The translations under genes were made by a program, and so were the position numbers. A model generated the notes under the pieces. The model worked only from the letters and a program-made list of their open reading frames with translations. It did not search any database and was not told the DNA's origin. From assembly GCA_035502775.1 (NCBI GenBank), contig DATJUB010000078.1:1-64000 (forward strand): a stretch of DNA of 64,000 nucleotides, read 5' to 3'. Shown in pieces: positions 52,816 to 61,884 of the stretch (positions within the stretch are counted from its first letter, which is position 1; each line of letters starts with the position of its first letter). Source of the stretch: 67-14 sp035502775 (GTDB taxonomy: Bacteria > Actinomycetota > Thermoleophilia > Solirubrobacterales > 70-9).

Positions 52816-53538
52816 TCAGTTCGAGCCGAAGCTCGGACCGTTGAGCGGCGGGAAGAGATCGATCGGCTCGGGACCGTCGCCGTAGTGCTTGACCGCGAAG
52901 GCGCGGATCGCGTCAATGGTCTCCGTCCCTCGATACTCGGCGCAGCCGATCAGGTTCATCCACGAGGTCGCCGCGACCGCGTAGGGCATGTCCGGGTTGG
53001 GGAACAGCAGGGCGCCGCTGTAGGCGGAATCGTAGAAGCCCTTCAGCTGGAGCTGAGCCTTCTCGGGCAGATCGGGGCTGTACTGGATCGCGACCCGGCC
53101 ATGTTCGAGCGCATGCACGACGTCCTCGGGAGCCGGGGTCTCGATATATGCCCCGTCGGCCTGCTGCATCGGCGGCGAGATGTGCGGACCCGAGGTGGGC
53201 GGCACCGTGCCGTAGTCGGGCACCGGATCTTCCCGGCCGATGTGCTCACCACCCTCGTCGGGCAGGCCCTCCTTGAGTTCGCACTGCGCGGCCGCGGCGG
53301 CCGCCTCGAGATCGGTCCCGCCGATCTCGACCGGCGTGCCGATGCGCTCGTCGGGCTGGACGCCGTTCGTGTTCCCGCTCGACGGGGTGGCGATATGGGC
53401 ATTGCCGGGATCGTCGTTGCCGCCCGCGGTGAGCGCCAGGTAAATGCCCGCGCCGATCGCCACGACCATGATCGCGGCAACCAGATATCCGATCTTCGAG
53501 GGCGGTGTGTTCGCCGCGCCTGAAGTCTCCGGGGTCAC
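52816..53538 (-). CDS. DUF3105-domain membrane protein
   Basis: 240-residue protein with one N-terminal transmembrane helix (IGYLVAAIMVVAIGAGIYLA) and an extracytoplasmic DUF3105 domain. Its signature is visible: YGTVPPTSGPHISPP, then VVHALEHGRVAIQYSP, then PYAVAATSWMNLIGC. Role unknown; conserved histidines suggest metal or ligand binding. The GTG start overlaps the metF stop by four bases, so it is translated from the metF transcript. Confidence 0.87.
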   Translation of the reverse strand: MTPETSGAANTPPSKIGYLVAAIMVVAIGAGIYLALTAGGNDDPGNAHIATPSSGNTNGVQPDERIGTPVEIGGTDLEAAAAAAQCELKEGLPDEGGEHIGREDPVPDYGTVPPTSGPHISPPMQQADGAYIETPAPEDVVHALEHGRVAIQYSPDLPEKAQLQLKGFYDSAYSGALLFPNPDMPYAVAATSWMNLIGCAEYRGTETIDAIRAFAVKHYGDGPEPIDLFPPLNGPSFGSN

Positions 53539-54440
53539 GCTCGGACGGATTGTCCGGTGGCGCCCCTCCAGGGCTGCGCTGCGCGAAGCGCTCCGAGCAC
53601 CGCGCGGGTGGCCGGCGCCTTGTTCAAAGCGTAGAAATGGATGCCCGGGGCTCCGGCGGCGAGCAGCTCGGCACTCTGCTGCGCGGCATAGGCGACACCC
53701 AGGTTGAACTCGGCCTCGCAGTCCCCCTCCACGGCGAGCATCGCCGCCTCGAGATTCGAGGGAATGCTCGCGTCACAGAGATCGCAGATGCGCTTGGTGT
53801 GCGCGTATCCGGTCACGGGAATGATCCCAGCCAGGATCGGCACCTCGATGCCCTTGGCCCGGGCCGCGTCGACGAAATCGAAGTAGGCGCGATTGTCGAA
53901 GAAAAGCTGGGTGATCAGGAACTCGGCCCCGGCATCGACCTTGGTCTTCAGGTAGTTGAGATCCGTGTCCATGTCCGGCGCTTCCGGATGCTTTTCGGGG
54001 AAGCAGGCCCCACCGACCGAGAATTCGTAGTTGCCGGTGATGAACGAGGTCAGGTCGGCGGCACTTCCGAGGCCGCCTTCGGGCTGAACGAAATCAGTCT
54101 CCCCGCGGGGCGGATCGCCGCGCAGCGCGAAGATGTTGTCGATCCCGATCTCCTTCAGGCGATCGAGCGTGACCGCGAGGCCCTCTGTGGTCTCACCGAC
54201 GCAGCTCAGGTGGGCCATCACTTCGAGGCCGACCTCTTCCTTCAGGGCGGTGGTGATGTCGACAGTGCCATCCCGGGTCGATCCGCCGGCACCGTAGGTG
54301 ACCGAGACGAAGTCGAGATCGAGCTCGGCCAGGGTCCTGGCCGTATCGAGCAGCTGAATCCGGCCCTCGTCGGTCTTCGGCGGGAAGAACTCGACCGAGA
54401 ACACGGGCCTGCTGCTGTTGATGATCTCGCCGATGCGCAT
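53535..54440 (-). CDS. metF: 5,10-methylenetetrahydrofolate reductase
   Basis: 301-residue flavin enzyme that reduces 5,10-methylene-THF to 5-methyl-THF, the methyl donor for methionine synthesis. Family motifs: FSVEFFPPKTDEG at the N-terminus, VTYGAGGSTRDGTVDI, ALRGDPPRGETDF, and ITQLFFDNRAYFDFVDAA. It has the normal bacterial length with no regulatory domain. It lies far from metYXW but serves the same pathway. It is the first gene of a two-gene unit with the DUF3105 gene; the phosphoglycosyl transferase gene ends 28 bases upstream on the same strand. Confidence 0.95.
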   Translation of the reverse strand: MRIGEIINSSRPVFSVEFFPPKTDEGRIQLLDTARTLAELDLDFVSVTYGAGGSTRDGTVDITTALKEEVGLEVMAHLSCVGETTEGLAVTLDRLKEIGIDNIFALRGDPPRGETDFVQPEGGLGSAADLTSFITGNYEFSVGGACFPEKHPEAPDMDTDLNYLKTKVDAGAEFLITQLFFDNRAYFDFVDAARAKGIEVPILAGIIPVTGYAHTKRICDLCDASIPSNLEAAMLAVEGDCEAEFNLGVAYAAQQSAELLAAGAPGIHFYALNKAPATRAVLGALRAAQPWRGATGQSVRA

Positions 54441-54468
54441 CCGGAAAGCCTAAAGGACTGGGGTCGTC

Positions 54469-55032
54469 TCAGTCCGGAGCGAGACCCTTGCCGGTCGCCG
54501 CCAGCCAAACGGTGCGCCGCAGAATCTCGATGTCCAGCCTGGTCGAGCGGTTGTCCACGTACTCGATATCGAGCTCGATCCGCTCCTCCCAGGGGATTCC
54601 GGCACGCCCCTGCACCTGCGCCCAGCCGGTGATTCCGGGCCGTACCTCGTGCCGGCGGTGCTGGCGCTCGGTGTAATCGGCGACCTGAGCCGGGATGGTC
54701 GGACGCGGACCGACCAGGGCCATCTCCCCGCGAAGCACGTTGATCAGGTTCGGCAACTCGTCCAGCGAGGTCCGCCGCAGCCAGCGTCCCACCCGCGTGA
54801 CGCGGGGATCGTCCCGACCGACGATCGTGCCGACCCCGACCGGATCCGACCCGGGAACCATCGTGCGCAGCTTCAGCATCTGAAACTCGGCGCCGCCGCG
54901 GCCCACGCGGCGCTGACGGTAGATCACCGGCCCGCCGCCCTCCATCCGGATCAGCAGCGCCGCGACCAGCATCAGCGGGGCGGCGAGCAGGCTGAGGATC
55001 GCGGCGAGAGTCAGGTCGAGAAGCCGGCTCAC
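54469..55032 (-). CDS. Small phosphoglycosyl transferase (undecaprenyl-phosphate sugar-1-phosphate transferase)
   Basis: 187-residue membrane enzyme of the short PglC/WcaJ-core type. It starts polysaccharide repeat-unit assembly by moving a sugar-1-phosphate to undecaprenyl phosphate. One N-terminal re-entrant hydrophobic helix (LTLAAILSLLAAPLMLVAAL) is followed by KLRTMVPGSDPVG, the catalytic Asp-Glu in TSLDELPNLINVLRGEM, LVGPRPTIP, RPGITGWAQVQGR and YVDNRSTRLDIEIL. The GTG start overlaps the upstream glycosyltransferase stop by four bases. Sugar specificity unknown. Confidence 0.92.
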   Translation of the reverse strand: MSRLLDLTLAAILSLLAAPLMLVAALLIRMEGGGPVIYRQRRVGRGGAEFQMLKLRTMVPGSDPVGVGTIVGRDDPRVTRVGRWLRRTSLDELPNLINVLRGEMALVGPRPTIPAQVADYTERQHRRHEVRPGITGWAQVQGRAGIPWEERIELDIEYVDNRSTRLDIEILRRTVWLAATGKGLAPD

Positions 55033-56213
55033 CGGGTGCCCTCGGCCTTCTCCCAGTATCCGGGGGGTCCGCCGCGCCAGCGGTCCCAGAGGCCGAGCGC
55101 GATCGAAACGGTGGTCATCACGTAGTAGCGGCAGATCCGAAAGGGCAGCAGGGTGAACCAGCGGCCGAGAATCGCCGCGAGCAGTACCGCGAGCTGGATC
55201 ACGAGAGTGAACTCATACACCAGGCCCTGGCCGACCAGCGCGATGTTGGTCAGCAGCGCGACCAGGTGAAGCGCCGGGGTGAGGTAGCGGAGCAGCCGGT
55301 GAGAGACGATCTCGAAGTAGTAGATCACCGGATATCCGCGGGGGTCGATCATGCCTTCGCCGACGACGATGTCCCAAAGGCCGACCATCATGCGGCGCTT
55401 GCGGGAAAGCTCGCCCTCCATGCTCGGCACCATCTTCTCCGAAGCTTCGGCCTTCGGCCGGTAAAGAGACGCGAAACCCTTCTTGGCGAGCGCGAAGGGG
55501 AACGAAAGGTCATGGCTGCCCGAAGGCTTCAGGGGGATGTATTCCGAGGCGCGCACCGCGTAGATCGCGCCGTTGCCGGCCGTGATCCCCGCCAGCTCGG
55601 ATTCGAGTTCCCGGACCTTCATCTCGTAACGCCAGTAGGCGCCCTCGAGATTGCCGCCGTCCGGCCCGGTGAACCGGACCTGGCCGCAGACGTAGCCGAC
55701 CCGGCCGTCCCGGAAAGGCTCAAGCAGCTGGGAGAGCGCGTCCGGCTTCCACTCGGAGTTGGCATCGGAAAACGCCAGGATCTGGCCTTTCGCGGCGGCC
55801 GCGGCGGCGTTCTGCACCGCCACCTTTCCGCTCCGCGGCAGGTCCAGCACCATGTCCGCGCCGGCCTCCTCGGCGATCGCCACGGTGGTGTCGGTCGAAC
55901 CGTCGGAGGCGACGATGATCTCGAGCAGCTCACGCGGGTACTCCAGCGCGATCGCGTTCTCGATCTTCGCCTTGATCACCGCCTCCTCGTTGTAGGCCGC
56001 GATAATCAGCGAGACGACGGGGAGGGCGTTCTCGTCGGTCTCCTTTTCGACGGCGAGCGACGGAAAGCGGCCCATGCGGCGGCCCCGGAGCTGCCCGGCG
56101 TCGCTGCCGAAGCCGAGTCCGTCTAGTACCAGCAGAGCGATCGTGTACCCGAAGTGGGTGAAGAAGATGAGTCCGGCGGCGAGCCAGAAGATGATTGCGA
56201 TCAAGGTCGTCAT
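55029..56213 (-). CDS. Membrane-bound family-2 glycosyltransferase
   Basis: 394-residue processive-looking GT-A transferase. An N-terminal transmembrane helix (LIAIIFWLAAGLIFFTHFG) precedes the GT2 domain: VVSLIIAAYNEEAVIKAKI, IIVASDGSTDTTVAI, and the metal-binding FSDANSEWKPDAL, with a later RKRRMMVGLWD in place of the QxxRW motif. Three or more C-terminal helices follow (about 300-380). It adds sugars to the growing glycan at the membrane. Four-base overlaps on both sides place it in one operon with the GT4 and phosphoglycosyl transferase genes. Confidence 0.9.
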   Translation of the reverse strand: MTTLIAIIFWLAAGLIFFTHFGYTIALLVLDGLGFGSDAGQLRGRRMGRFPSLAVEKETDENALPVVSLIIAAYNEEAVIKAKIENAIALEYPRELLEIIVASDGSTDTTVAIAEEAGADMVLDLPRSGKVAVQNAAAAAAKGQILAFSDANSEWKPDALSQLLEPFRDGRVGYVCGQVRFTGPDGGNLEGAYWRYEMKVRELESELAGITAGNGAIYAVRASEYIPLKPSGSHDLSFPFALAKKGFASLYRPKAEASEKMVPSMEGELSRKRRMMVGLWDIVVGEGMIDPRGYPVIYYFEIVSHRLLRYLTPALHLVALLTNIALVGQGLVYEFTLVIQLAVLLAAILGRWFTLLPFRICRYYVMTTVSIALGLWDRWRGGPPGYWEKAEGTR

Positions 56214-57319
56214 GCGCCGACTTCACGGTAGAGATCGAGGGTCATCTCGGCGATGTTCCCCCAGGCGAATGGGCCTTCCGCTGCAGCGGCCGCCTTCCCG
56301 GCCAAGGCGGATCTCGCGCTCTCGTCGGCGACCAGGGTTTCCAAGGCCGAACCCAACCCGGCCACGTCGCCGGGTTCCACCAGAAGCGCGGCGTCGTGTT
56401 CACGGGCGACGTCCCCGAGACCGCCGACGTTCGAGACGACCATCGGCTTCCCGAAGGCCAGTCCGGTGTAGAGAACCCCGGACTGCTCCCCGTCCCGATA
56501 CGGCAGCACCAGCAGGTCCGCACGGCGCATGATCGCCGGGATCTCGTCGTCGTGGACGAAGCGCGGCAGCCAGCGAACGGTGCCGGGCAGCCGGTCCGAC
56601 TTCGCCTTCAGCGGCTCGATGTCCATGCGCGGGTTACCGACTATCCAGAGCTCGGCGCCTTCCACCTCGGCGAACGCGTCGAGCAGCAGGTCGATTCCCT
56701 TGTAGGGGCGCATCAGTCCGAAGAACAGGATCACGGGCCCCTGCGCACCTTCGAGTTCCGGAGGCAGTGGTTTCTCATCGGGAAGTTCGGTCAGGTAGTC
56801 GAAAGAGCCGTGGGGAATCACCCGGATCCGGTCCTCGGGAAGACCGACGATCTCGTTCATCCGACGGGCTCCGGTGGCGGAGTGGACGATCACCGCGTCC
56901 ATCGCCTCGAACACCTTCCGCGCCGACCTGATCTGGCGCGAGCTCGGTTCGGGAGCGATCACGTAATGCGCGGTCATCACCCGCGGCCGCTTCGGTGAGA
57001 TCAGATGGCGGTCGAGGGACGGCACGGTCAGCCATTGGTAGTGGGTGACATCGCCCGCGATCCGGGATCGCAGGCGCCGCATGTCTCCCAGGTGCTCGGC
57101 GAACTTGAACGGAACCCGGCCGCGAGCCTCGAGTCCACGGGCGGACGAGCGCCGGTAGAAGGACTCCGTGACCTCGTATCCGGCCGCCTCGGGCACCGGT
57201 CCGTAGAGGAAGCGGGAGGTGATCAGCTCGACCTCGGCCCCGGCTTCCGCCAAGGATCGGGCCAGCGCCCGGTCGTAGGGCGGCGTGAAGGCCGAGGGGT
57301 CGATCAGCTGAACATGCAC
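56210..57319 (-). CDS. Family-4 glycosyltransferase
   Basis: 369-residue GT-B glycosyltransferase, cytosolic face. The C-terminal donor-binding half shows RVIPHGSFDYL, ILFFGLMRPYKGIDLLLDAF, LPRFVHDDEIPAIMRRADLL and the E-x7-E-like EQSGVLYTGLAFGKPMVVSNV typical of GT4. It adds one sugar during repeat-unit synthesis. The start is ATG 57319 (MHVQLIDPSAFTPPY). It is divergent from the GT2 gene at 57343, with 23 bases between them. Donor and acceptor unknown. Confidence 0.92.
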   Translation of the reverse strand: MHVQLIDPSAFTPPYDRALARSLAEAGAEVELITSRFLYGPVPEAAGYEVTESFYRRSSARGLEARGRVPFKFAEHLGDMRRLRSRIAGDVTHYQWLTVPSLDRHLISPKRPRVMTAHYVIAPEPSSRQIRSARKVFEAMDAVIVHSATGARRMNEIVGLPEDRIRVIPHGSFDYLTELPDEKPLPPELEGAQGPVILFFGLMRPYKGIDLLLDAFAEVEGAELWIVGNPRMDIEPLKAKSDRLPGTVRWLPRFVHDDEIPAIMRRADLLVLPYRDGEQSGVLYTGLAFGKPMVVSNVGGLGDVAREHDAALLVEPGDVAGLGSALETLVADESARSALAGKAAAAAEGPFAWGNIAEMTLDLYREVGA

Positions 57320-57342
57320 GCCTCTGATTATCGTGGGGTGCA

Positions 57343-58260
57343 GTGCGAACCGACCTTTCCTACTGCGTGGTCAACAATGACGGCCGGGATTACCTGCTCG
57401 AGTGCCTGGCGGCGATCGAGAGATACGGCATGCCGGATATCACCTCCGAGGTGCTGGTTCTGGACAACGCCTCCACCGATGGCTCGGTCGAAGCGGTCCG
57501 TGAGAAGTTCCCGTCGGCCGAGGTGATCGCGCTCGACGAGAAGCAGGGCAAGGCGGCCAACGATTCCCTCCTGATGGAGCGGTCAAGGGGGCGCTACTGC
57601 CTGCTGCTGAACGAGGACACCGAGCTGAAACCGGGCTCTGTGGACGCGCTCTTCCACGCGATGGAGGCGGATCCGGAGGCCGGCGCGGCCGGTGCGCAGC
57701 TGTTCGACGCGGAGGACAACCCCTACGCCTGTGCCTGGCGTTTCCCCGGCGTGAAGACGGCTTTCGTCGGAGCGCTCTTCCTGCACGGGCGATACACGGT
57801 GGAGAGCCGCGGTCCGGCGACCCGCCGGGTCGACTGGGCCCAGTCCAGCGCCCTGATGGTCCGCCGCGAAGCGGCCGAAAAAATCGGCTGGATGGATCCC
57901 CAGTTCTTCGTCTACTACGACGAATGTGACTTCTGCAAGCGGCTCGCAGAGCAGAATGCATACACCTTGTACGTGCCGATGGCCGAGGCGATCCACCACA
58001 ACCAGCTCTCGAACGACCTCACCTCGGGACTGCCACGCATAGTCGAGTTCCACCGCAACCGCGACCTCTACATGCGAAAGCACCACAGCCGCCCGGCGGC
58101 CCTGGCGGTCCGGGTGATGACCTCCTGGACATACGCGATGAGGGCCCTCGCCTCGCTGGTGATCCCCAACGCACCGACCGAGATCTACCGCGCCCACGCC
58201 AGGCAGGCCCTGTTCCCATACCGCGGCGAAAGCCTGAAGGACCGAGCCGACCGCGCCTAG
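57343..58260 (+). CDS. Family-2 glycosyltransferase (rhamnosyltransferase-like)
   Basis: 305-residue GT-A glycosyltransferase without membrane helices in its catalytic part. Motifs: LSYCVVNNDGRDYLLECLAA, VLVLDNASTDGSVEAV, CLLLNEDTELKPGSVD (metal-binding Asp), and ALMVRREAAEKIGWMDPQFF with YYDECDFCKRL (catalytic acids), the pattern of dTDP-rhamnosyltransferase-like enzymes. GTG start. It is the only plus-strand gene inside the polysaccharide locus. Its stop TAG shares bases with the stop of the convergent flippase gene. Confidence 0.9.
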   Translation: MRTDLSYCVVNNDGRDYLLECLAAIERYGMPDITSEVLVLDNASTDGSVEAVREKFPSAEVIALDEKQGKAANDSLLMERSRGRYCLLLNEDTELKPGSVDALFHAMEADPEAGAAGAQLFDAEDNPYACAWRFPGVKTAFVGALFLHGRYTVESRGPATRRVDWAQSSALMVRREAAEKIGWMDPQFFVYYDECDFCKRLAEQNAYTLYVPMAEAIHHNQLSNDLTSGLPRIVEFHRNRDLYMRKHHSRPAALAVRVMTSWTYAMRALASLVIPNAPTEIYRAHARQALFPYRGESLKDRADRA

Positions 58261-59810
58261 CTCCGCAGGTCCTCGTTCATCTGCTCCACCTCGTAGACCT
58301 CGCTCAGGCCCTGATCCTTGGTGCCTTCGTCCTTTGCTTCCGCCGCTCTGGCGGTCTTGATCTTTCCGATCAGCTCTTTCGGGTTCCGGGCCATCATCAG
58401 GTAACGCCTCTCCTCGGGGGTGAAGAAACCGATCAGGACCATCGCCACCGGCAGGGCGGCGATCAGCAGAACCCGGATCGCGAGCGGTCCGATTCCGTCA
58501 TTCGGCACGAACACCTCGCCGATCGCGATCAATGCCGCGCTGGAGCCGACCACCTTGAACAGGCGAGCCCATTCGTATGGGACCGGGAAAAGTCTCTGGG
58601 TGAAGACGTACATCAGGATCAGCACGACCGCATAGGAGATGACCAGCGAGATCGCGGCGCCGACGATGCCCCAGACGGGAACCAGGATCAGGTTCAGGCC
58701 GATGTTGGCGACAACTCCGGCCACCGTCGCCGGGAAGTTGAACTCCGTCCTGCCGGTACGGCCGAGCACGACCAGCAGCACCATGTAGATCGCGTAGAGC
58801 GCGGTACCGGCCACCACCGGGCCGACCGCCTTGTAGGCATCGAAATACTCGGGCGCAGCAAAGATACGGACGATCCAGGGCGCGACCAGCCAGATCCCGG
58901 TGATCGTCAGGGCCATCAGGACCACGAACCAGGTGACCACCGCCGAGTAGGTCCGGCGGGCCTCGTCGTCATCGACGATCGAGTACGCCAGCGGCGGAAA
59001 GGCAAGCTGGAAACCACGGACCAGAACGTTGACCGATTGCGCCACCTTGATCGCCAGGGCATACAGGCCGGCCTCGGCCAGCCCCAGCATGCGGGCGATG
59101 ATGATCCGGTCGATGAAACTCATCGAGTAGAGCGAAAGCTCCGCCGGCATGGTCGGGAGGCCGAAACGCAGCAGGCGCCTGAGCAGCGGCACATCGGGAA
59201 ACAGCGAGAGCCGCTTCCGGTGATAGACGATCAGCCCGGCCACGAACGCTATTCCGGTTCCGTAGCTGCCGAGCAGCAGCCCCTCGGCGCCCATGTCCAG
59301 CGGCACGACGAGAACGACGGTGACCGGGATCGTGACCAGCACCGATGCGACAGTGAAACCGAAGAACGCTTTCGAGCGCTCATCCAGACGAAAGATCGTC
59401 AGCAGATACTCGGAGAGGGTCAGCACCCAGAGCCCGCCGATCGCGATCCGCGCAAGCTCGGCGTCGGGTTCGCCGAGCAGAGCCTCCGAGATCGGCTCCG
59501 CGAACGGCAAGAGGACAAGTGCGACCACGGTACCGGCCCAGAACAGGACCGAAAATGACGTGGCGACGACCCGGTCCGGAACCTCGTCCGTCTTGTAGTA
59601 GAAACGCAGCAGCGCCTCGACCACACCCAACCGGATCACGATGCTTGCCGCGACCACGGCGGCGAACATCACCTCGGCCGCGCCGTAATCGGCAGGGGTC
59701 AGATACCGCGTGTAGAGCGGCAGCAGCGCGACCGCGATCAGCTTGGAGAGAATGCTGGCCGCCGTGTAGGCGGCGCCTGTGCTCGCTAGGCGGCGGAGGT
59801 AGCCCGACAT
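58257..59810 (-). CDS. Polysaccharide flippase (Wzx/MOP superfamily)
   Basis: 517-residue membrane protein with about 14 hydrophobic helices, belonging to the oligosaccharide flippase family. It begins with the typical YTAASILSKLIAVALLPLYTRYL and has the second-half motif PTMPAELSLYSMSFIDRIIIARM. It moves undecaprenyl-linked repeat units across the membrane. The last ~50 residues are charged and cytoplasmic (AKDEGTKDQGLSEVYEVEQM), which is longer than usual. It overlaps the upstream ligase/polymerase gene by 25 bases. Confidence 0.9.
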   Translation of the reverse strand: MSGYLRRLASTGAAYTAASILSKLIAVALLPLYTRYLTPADYGAAEVMFAAVVAASIVIRLGVVEALLRFYYKTDEVPDRVVATSFSVLFWAGTVVALVLLPFAEPISEALLGEPDAELARIAIGGLWVLTLSEYLLTIFRLDERSKAFFGFTVASVLVTIPVTVVLVVPLDMGAEGLLLGSYGTGIAFVAGLIVYHRKRLSLFPDVPLLRRLLRFGLPTMPAELSLYSMSFIDRIIIARMLGLAEAGLYALAIKVAQSVNVLVRGFQLAFPPLAYSIVDDDEARRTYSAVVTWFVVLMALTITGIWLVAPWIVRIFAAPEYFDAYKAVGPVVAGTALYAIYMVLLVVLGRTGRTEFNFPATVAGVVANIGLNLILVPVWGIVGAAISLVISYAVVLILMYVFTQRLFPVPYEWARLFKVVGSSAALIAIGEVFVPNDGIGPLAIRVLLIAALPVAMVLIGFFTPEERRYLMMARNPKELIGKIKTARAAEAKDEGTKDQGLSEVYEVEQMNEDLRS

Positions 59811-61312
59811 GGAAAGGCGAGGCTATAGCCGATCGCGATCAGAACCCAGGTGATCGGGTCATCGAGAAAACCGGCGTAGGTGATCGTGTGGACGAGAACC
59901 GCGATGAACGCGGCCAGAACGGCGGCCCTGGACGCGGGCGGGCCACGGGTCAGATCACGGGCGCCGGGGGCCGCGCCGAGACCCGGCATCACCGCCCGCA
60001 TTCCCGCCGACAGCGCCGCGATCGCGGTGACGATCAGCGCGACGTACACGGCGAGACCGACGATGCCCTGCTCGGCCGCGACCGTGATCGGCTCCGTATG
60101 TGATTCGGTGACCGGGGCGTTGCCATTGGTCTCCTCCTCGCGGAAGGCCTCGGAGAACGATCCCGGGCCATATCCGAAGATCGGCCGGTTCTCGAAAAGG
60201 TTGATGCCACCCTCGATCAGGTTCGCCCGCCCCGCCGACTGCGCGTTCAGACGGCTCAGATCGAGCTTGACCACGCCGCCGGCCACGGTCGCGAACAGGA
60301 TCGTGGCGACCGCCAGCAGGCCGGTCCCGATCAGGACGAACCTCAGACTCCAGCGCAAGGCGACCAGCACCGCGAGCCCGGCAAGCAGGGCGATGAAACT
60401 CGACTGGGAGAAGGTGATCACCAGGGCCAGCCAGAGCACGGCCGCGATCACGCACAGAACGATCGCCTCGTTGCGCTTCCGGGACCAGATCAGGGTCGCG
60501 GCGACCATGGTGATCGCGAGGGCCAGATAGCGCCCGAAGACGTTCGGATCCCAGAACAGCGAGTTCACCCGGAAATACACGTTGAAGTCGTTGGTCCGGA
60601 TCACGGTCTCGTTCCAGAGCAGGAAGCGGAACTGATGCTCGGCGAAAGCGATCAGCGAACAGACCAGAGCCATGCCGACGATCACGACCAACACCGTGCG
60701 CAGGCGCTTCGAGGTCCATTCGACATCGACCATCAAGGCGAAGATCACCGAGAACGGCACCAGGAAGAAACAAAGGTTCTGCAGGCCGGTCGAACGGTCC
60801 TCGGACCAGAACAGGCCGAGCGCGAAAAGCACGACCGAGGCCGCGAGCAGAGGTTTCAGCCAGACCGCGAGGCCGGTCGGCGCGACCCGTTCCGGCCGGG
60901 CGGTGATCCCGTCCTCGGGACGGACCCATTGCTGCCAGGCAGAGGCCGCGACCCCGCCCGCCATGACCAGGTAGAGCGGCATCAGCAGATTGGCCTCCTC
61001 ACCACCGACATCGAGCGGAACCCGGAACGGCAGCGCGACCAGGATCAACACCGGCATCAGCAGCGGCCAGCGGGTGAAGAGCGTCGCCAGCGCGGCGACC
61101 ATCGCGCCGGCCACGAGCAGCGCCGCCGCGAGCAGAATCGGCGAGTTGCGAAGCTCGGCGACCTGGGTCGCATGCCACTGATCCCCGGCGATCAGGGCCG
61201 GGGCGAGGATCACCGCGGCGACCATCGCCACCCCGCGGCGGCGCGAAGAGCTGTCGAGAATGGCGACTGCGGCGCAGAGCGCGACGATCACACCGACCAA
61301 TGAGTCGATCAC
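59786..61312 (-). CDS. O-antigen ligase/polymerase family membrane protein (Wzy/WaaL-like)
   Basis: 508-residue membrane protein with at least 11 hydrophobic helices. The O-antigen ligase domain is recognisable by the stretch FSQSSFIALLAGLAVLVALR followed by the periplasmic loop NRPIFGYGPGSFSEAFREEE (with G-x-G-x-x-x-F) and AEQGIVGLAVYVALI. It either polymerises or transfers the exported repeat units. The GTG start at 61312 is chosen for the GTGA overlap with the upstream gene; open frame further upstream lies within that gene. It overlaps the flippase gene by 25 bases. Confidence 0.88.
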   Translation of the reverse strand: MIDSLVGVIVALCAAVAILDSSSRRRGVAMVAAVILAPALIAGDQWHATQVAELRNSPILLAAALLVAGAMVAALATLFTRWPLLMPVLILVALPFRVPLDVGGEEANLLMPLYLVMAGGVAASAWQQWVRPEDGITARPERVAPTGLAVWLKPLLAASVVLFALGLFWSEDRSTGLQNLCFFLVPFSVIFALMVDVEWTSKRLRTVLVVIVGMALVCSLIAFAEHQFRFLLWNETVIRTNDFNVYFRVNSLFWDPNVFGRYLALAITMVAATLIWSRKRNEAIVLCVIAAVLWLALVITFSQSSFIALLAGLAVLVALRWSLRFVLIGTGLLAVATILFATVAGGVVKLDLSRLNAQSAGRANLIEGGINLFENRPIFGYGPGSFSEAFREEETNGNAPVTESHTEPITVAAEQGIVGLAVYVALIVTAIAALSAGMRAVMPGLGAAPGARDLTRGPPASRAAVLAAFIAVLVHTITYAGFLDDPITWVLIAIGYSLAFPCRATSAA

Positions 61313-61884
61313 CCGGCTCCCTCCTGCGCTTGCCGCCTGGGCACCTCGACCGAACCCTCGCCCTTGCCCTCGTCGATCGCGTAGGTCCACCTCAGCGGAC
61401 GGGGACAGGCCGAACTCGCCGGCGGGAAATTACGCAGGCGGATCTTGCCCGGCAGATAGAGCACCCGGTCGAGTTCCTTCATCGTCACCCGCACCCGGTA
61501 CTGATCGGTGCGCGGGACCCGGCCATTGTCCTTCTTGCCGTCCCAGACCAGACTGTGTTCGCGGTAGCGCTTGAAGAAACGGTCCGACTCCAGTTCCCGG
61601 ATGGGATTGCCGCCCGGTCCGATGATCTCCACCGAGGCGTTGTCTGACTTGGTCGTGCGGAAGTTGATCGAGATCGTGTCCCGGCGGCAATCCCCGTTGG
61701 GGCTGAACACGGTCGGCTTGAACTCGGGGTTTCCGGCGGCGATAAACTCGACCCGGTCGATCACCAGCGGCTCCCGTTTCAGCCGCTGTGACCATACGAA
61801 GGCCGCCACCGTGGCGACGAAGAGCAAACCGATCGCGATCGGTGCCACCAATCGCAGGCGACCGCGGCGATCGGTCTCTTCCAC
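61309..61884 (-). CDS. Membrane-anchored FlgD-like Ig-fold protein
   Basis: 191-residue protein. A single N-terminal transmembrane helix (LVAPIAIGLLFVATVAAFVW) holds an outward-facing domain with the FlgD Ig-like pattern: PTVFSPNGDCRRDTISINF, SVEIIGPGGNPIREL, LVWDGKKDNGRVPRTDQYRV. FlgD-like Ig domains occur in many surface proteins outside flagella. Here the domain sits between a LytR_C protein and the ligase/polymerase gene, with overlaps on both sides, so it may help assemble or scaffold the glycan machinery. The GTG start overlaps the upstream TAG stop by one base. Exact role unknown. Confidence 0.75.
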   Translation of the reverse strand: MEETDRRGRLRLVAPIAIGLLFVATVAAFVWSQRLKREPLVIDRVEFIAAGNPEFKPTVFSPNGDCRRDTISINFRTTKSDNASVEIIGPGGNPIRELESDRFFKRYREHSLVWDGKKDNGRVPRTDQYRVRVTMKELDRVLYLPGKIRLRNFPPASSACPRPLRWTYAIDEGKGEGSVEVPRRQAQEGAG

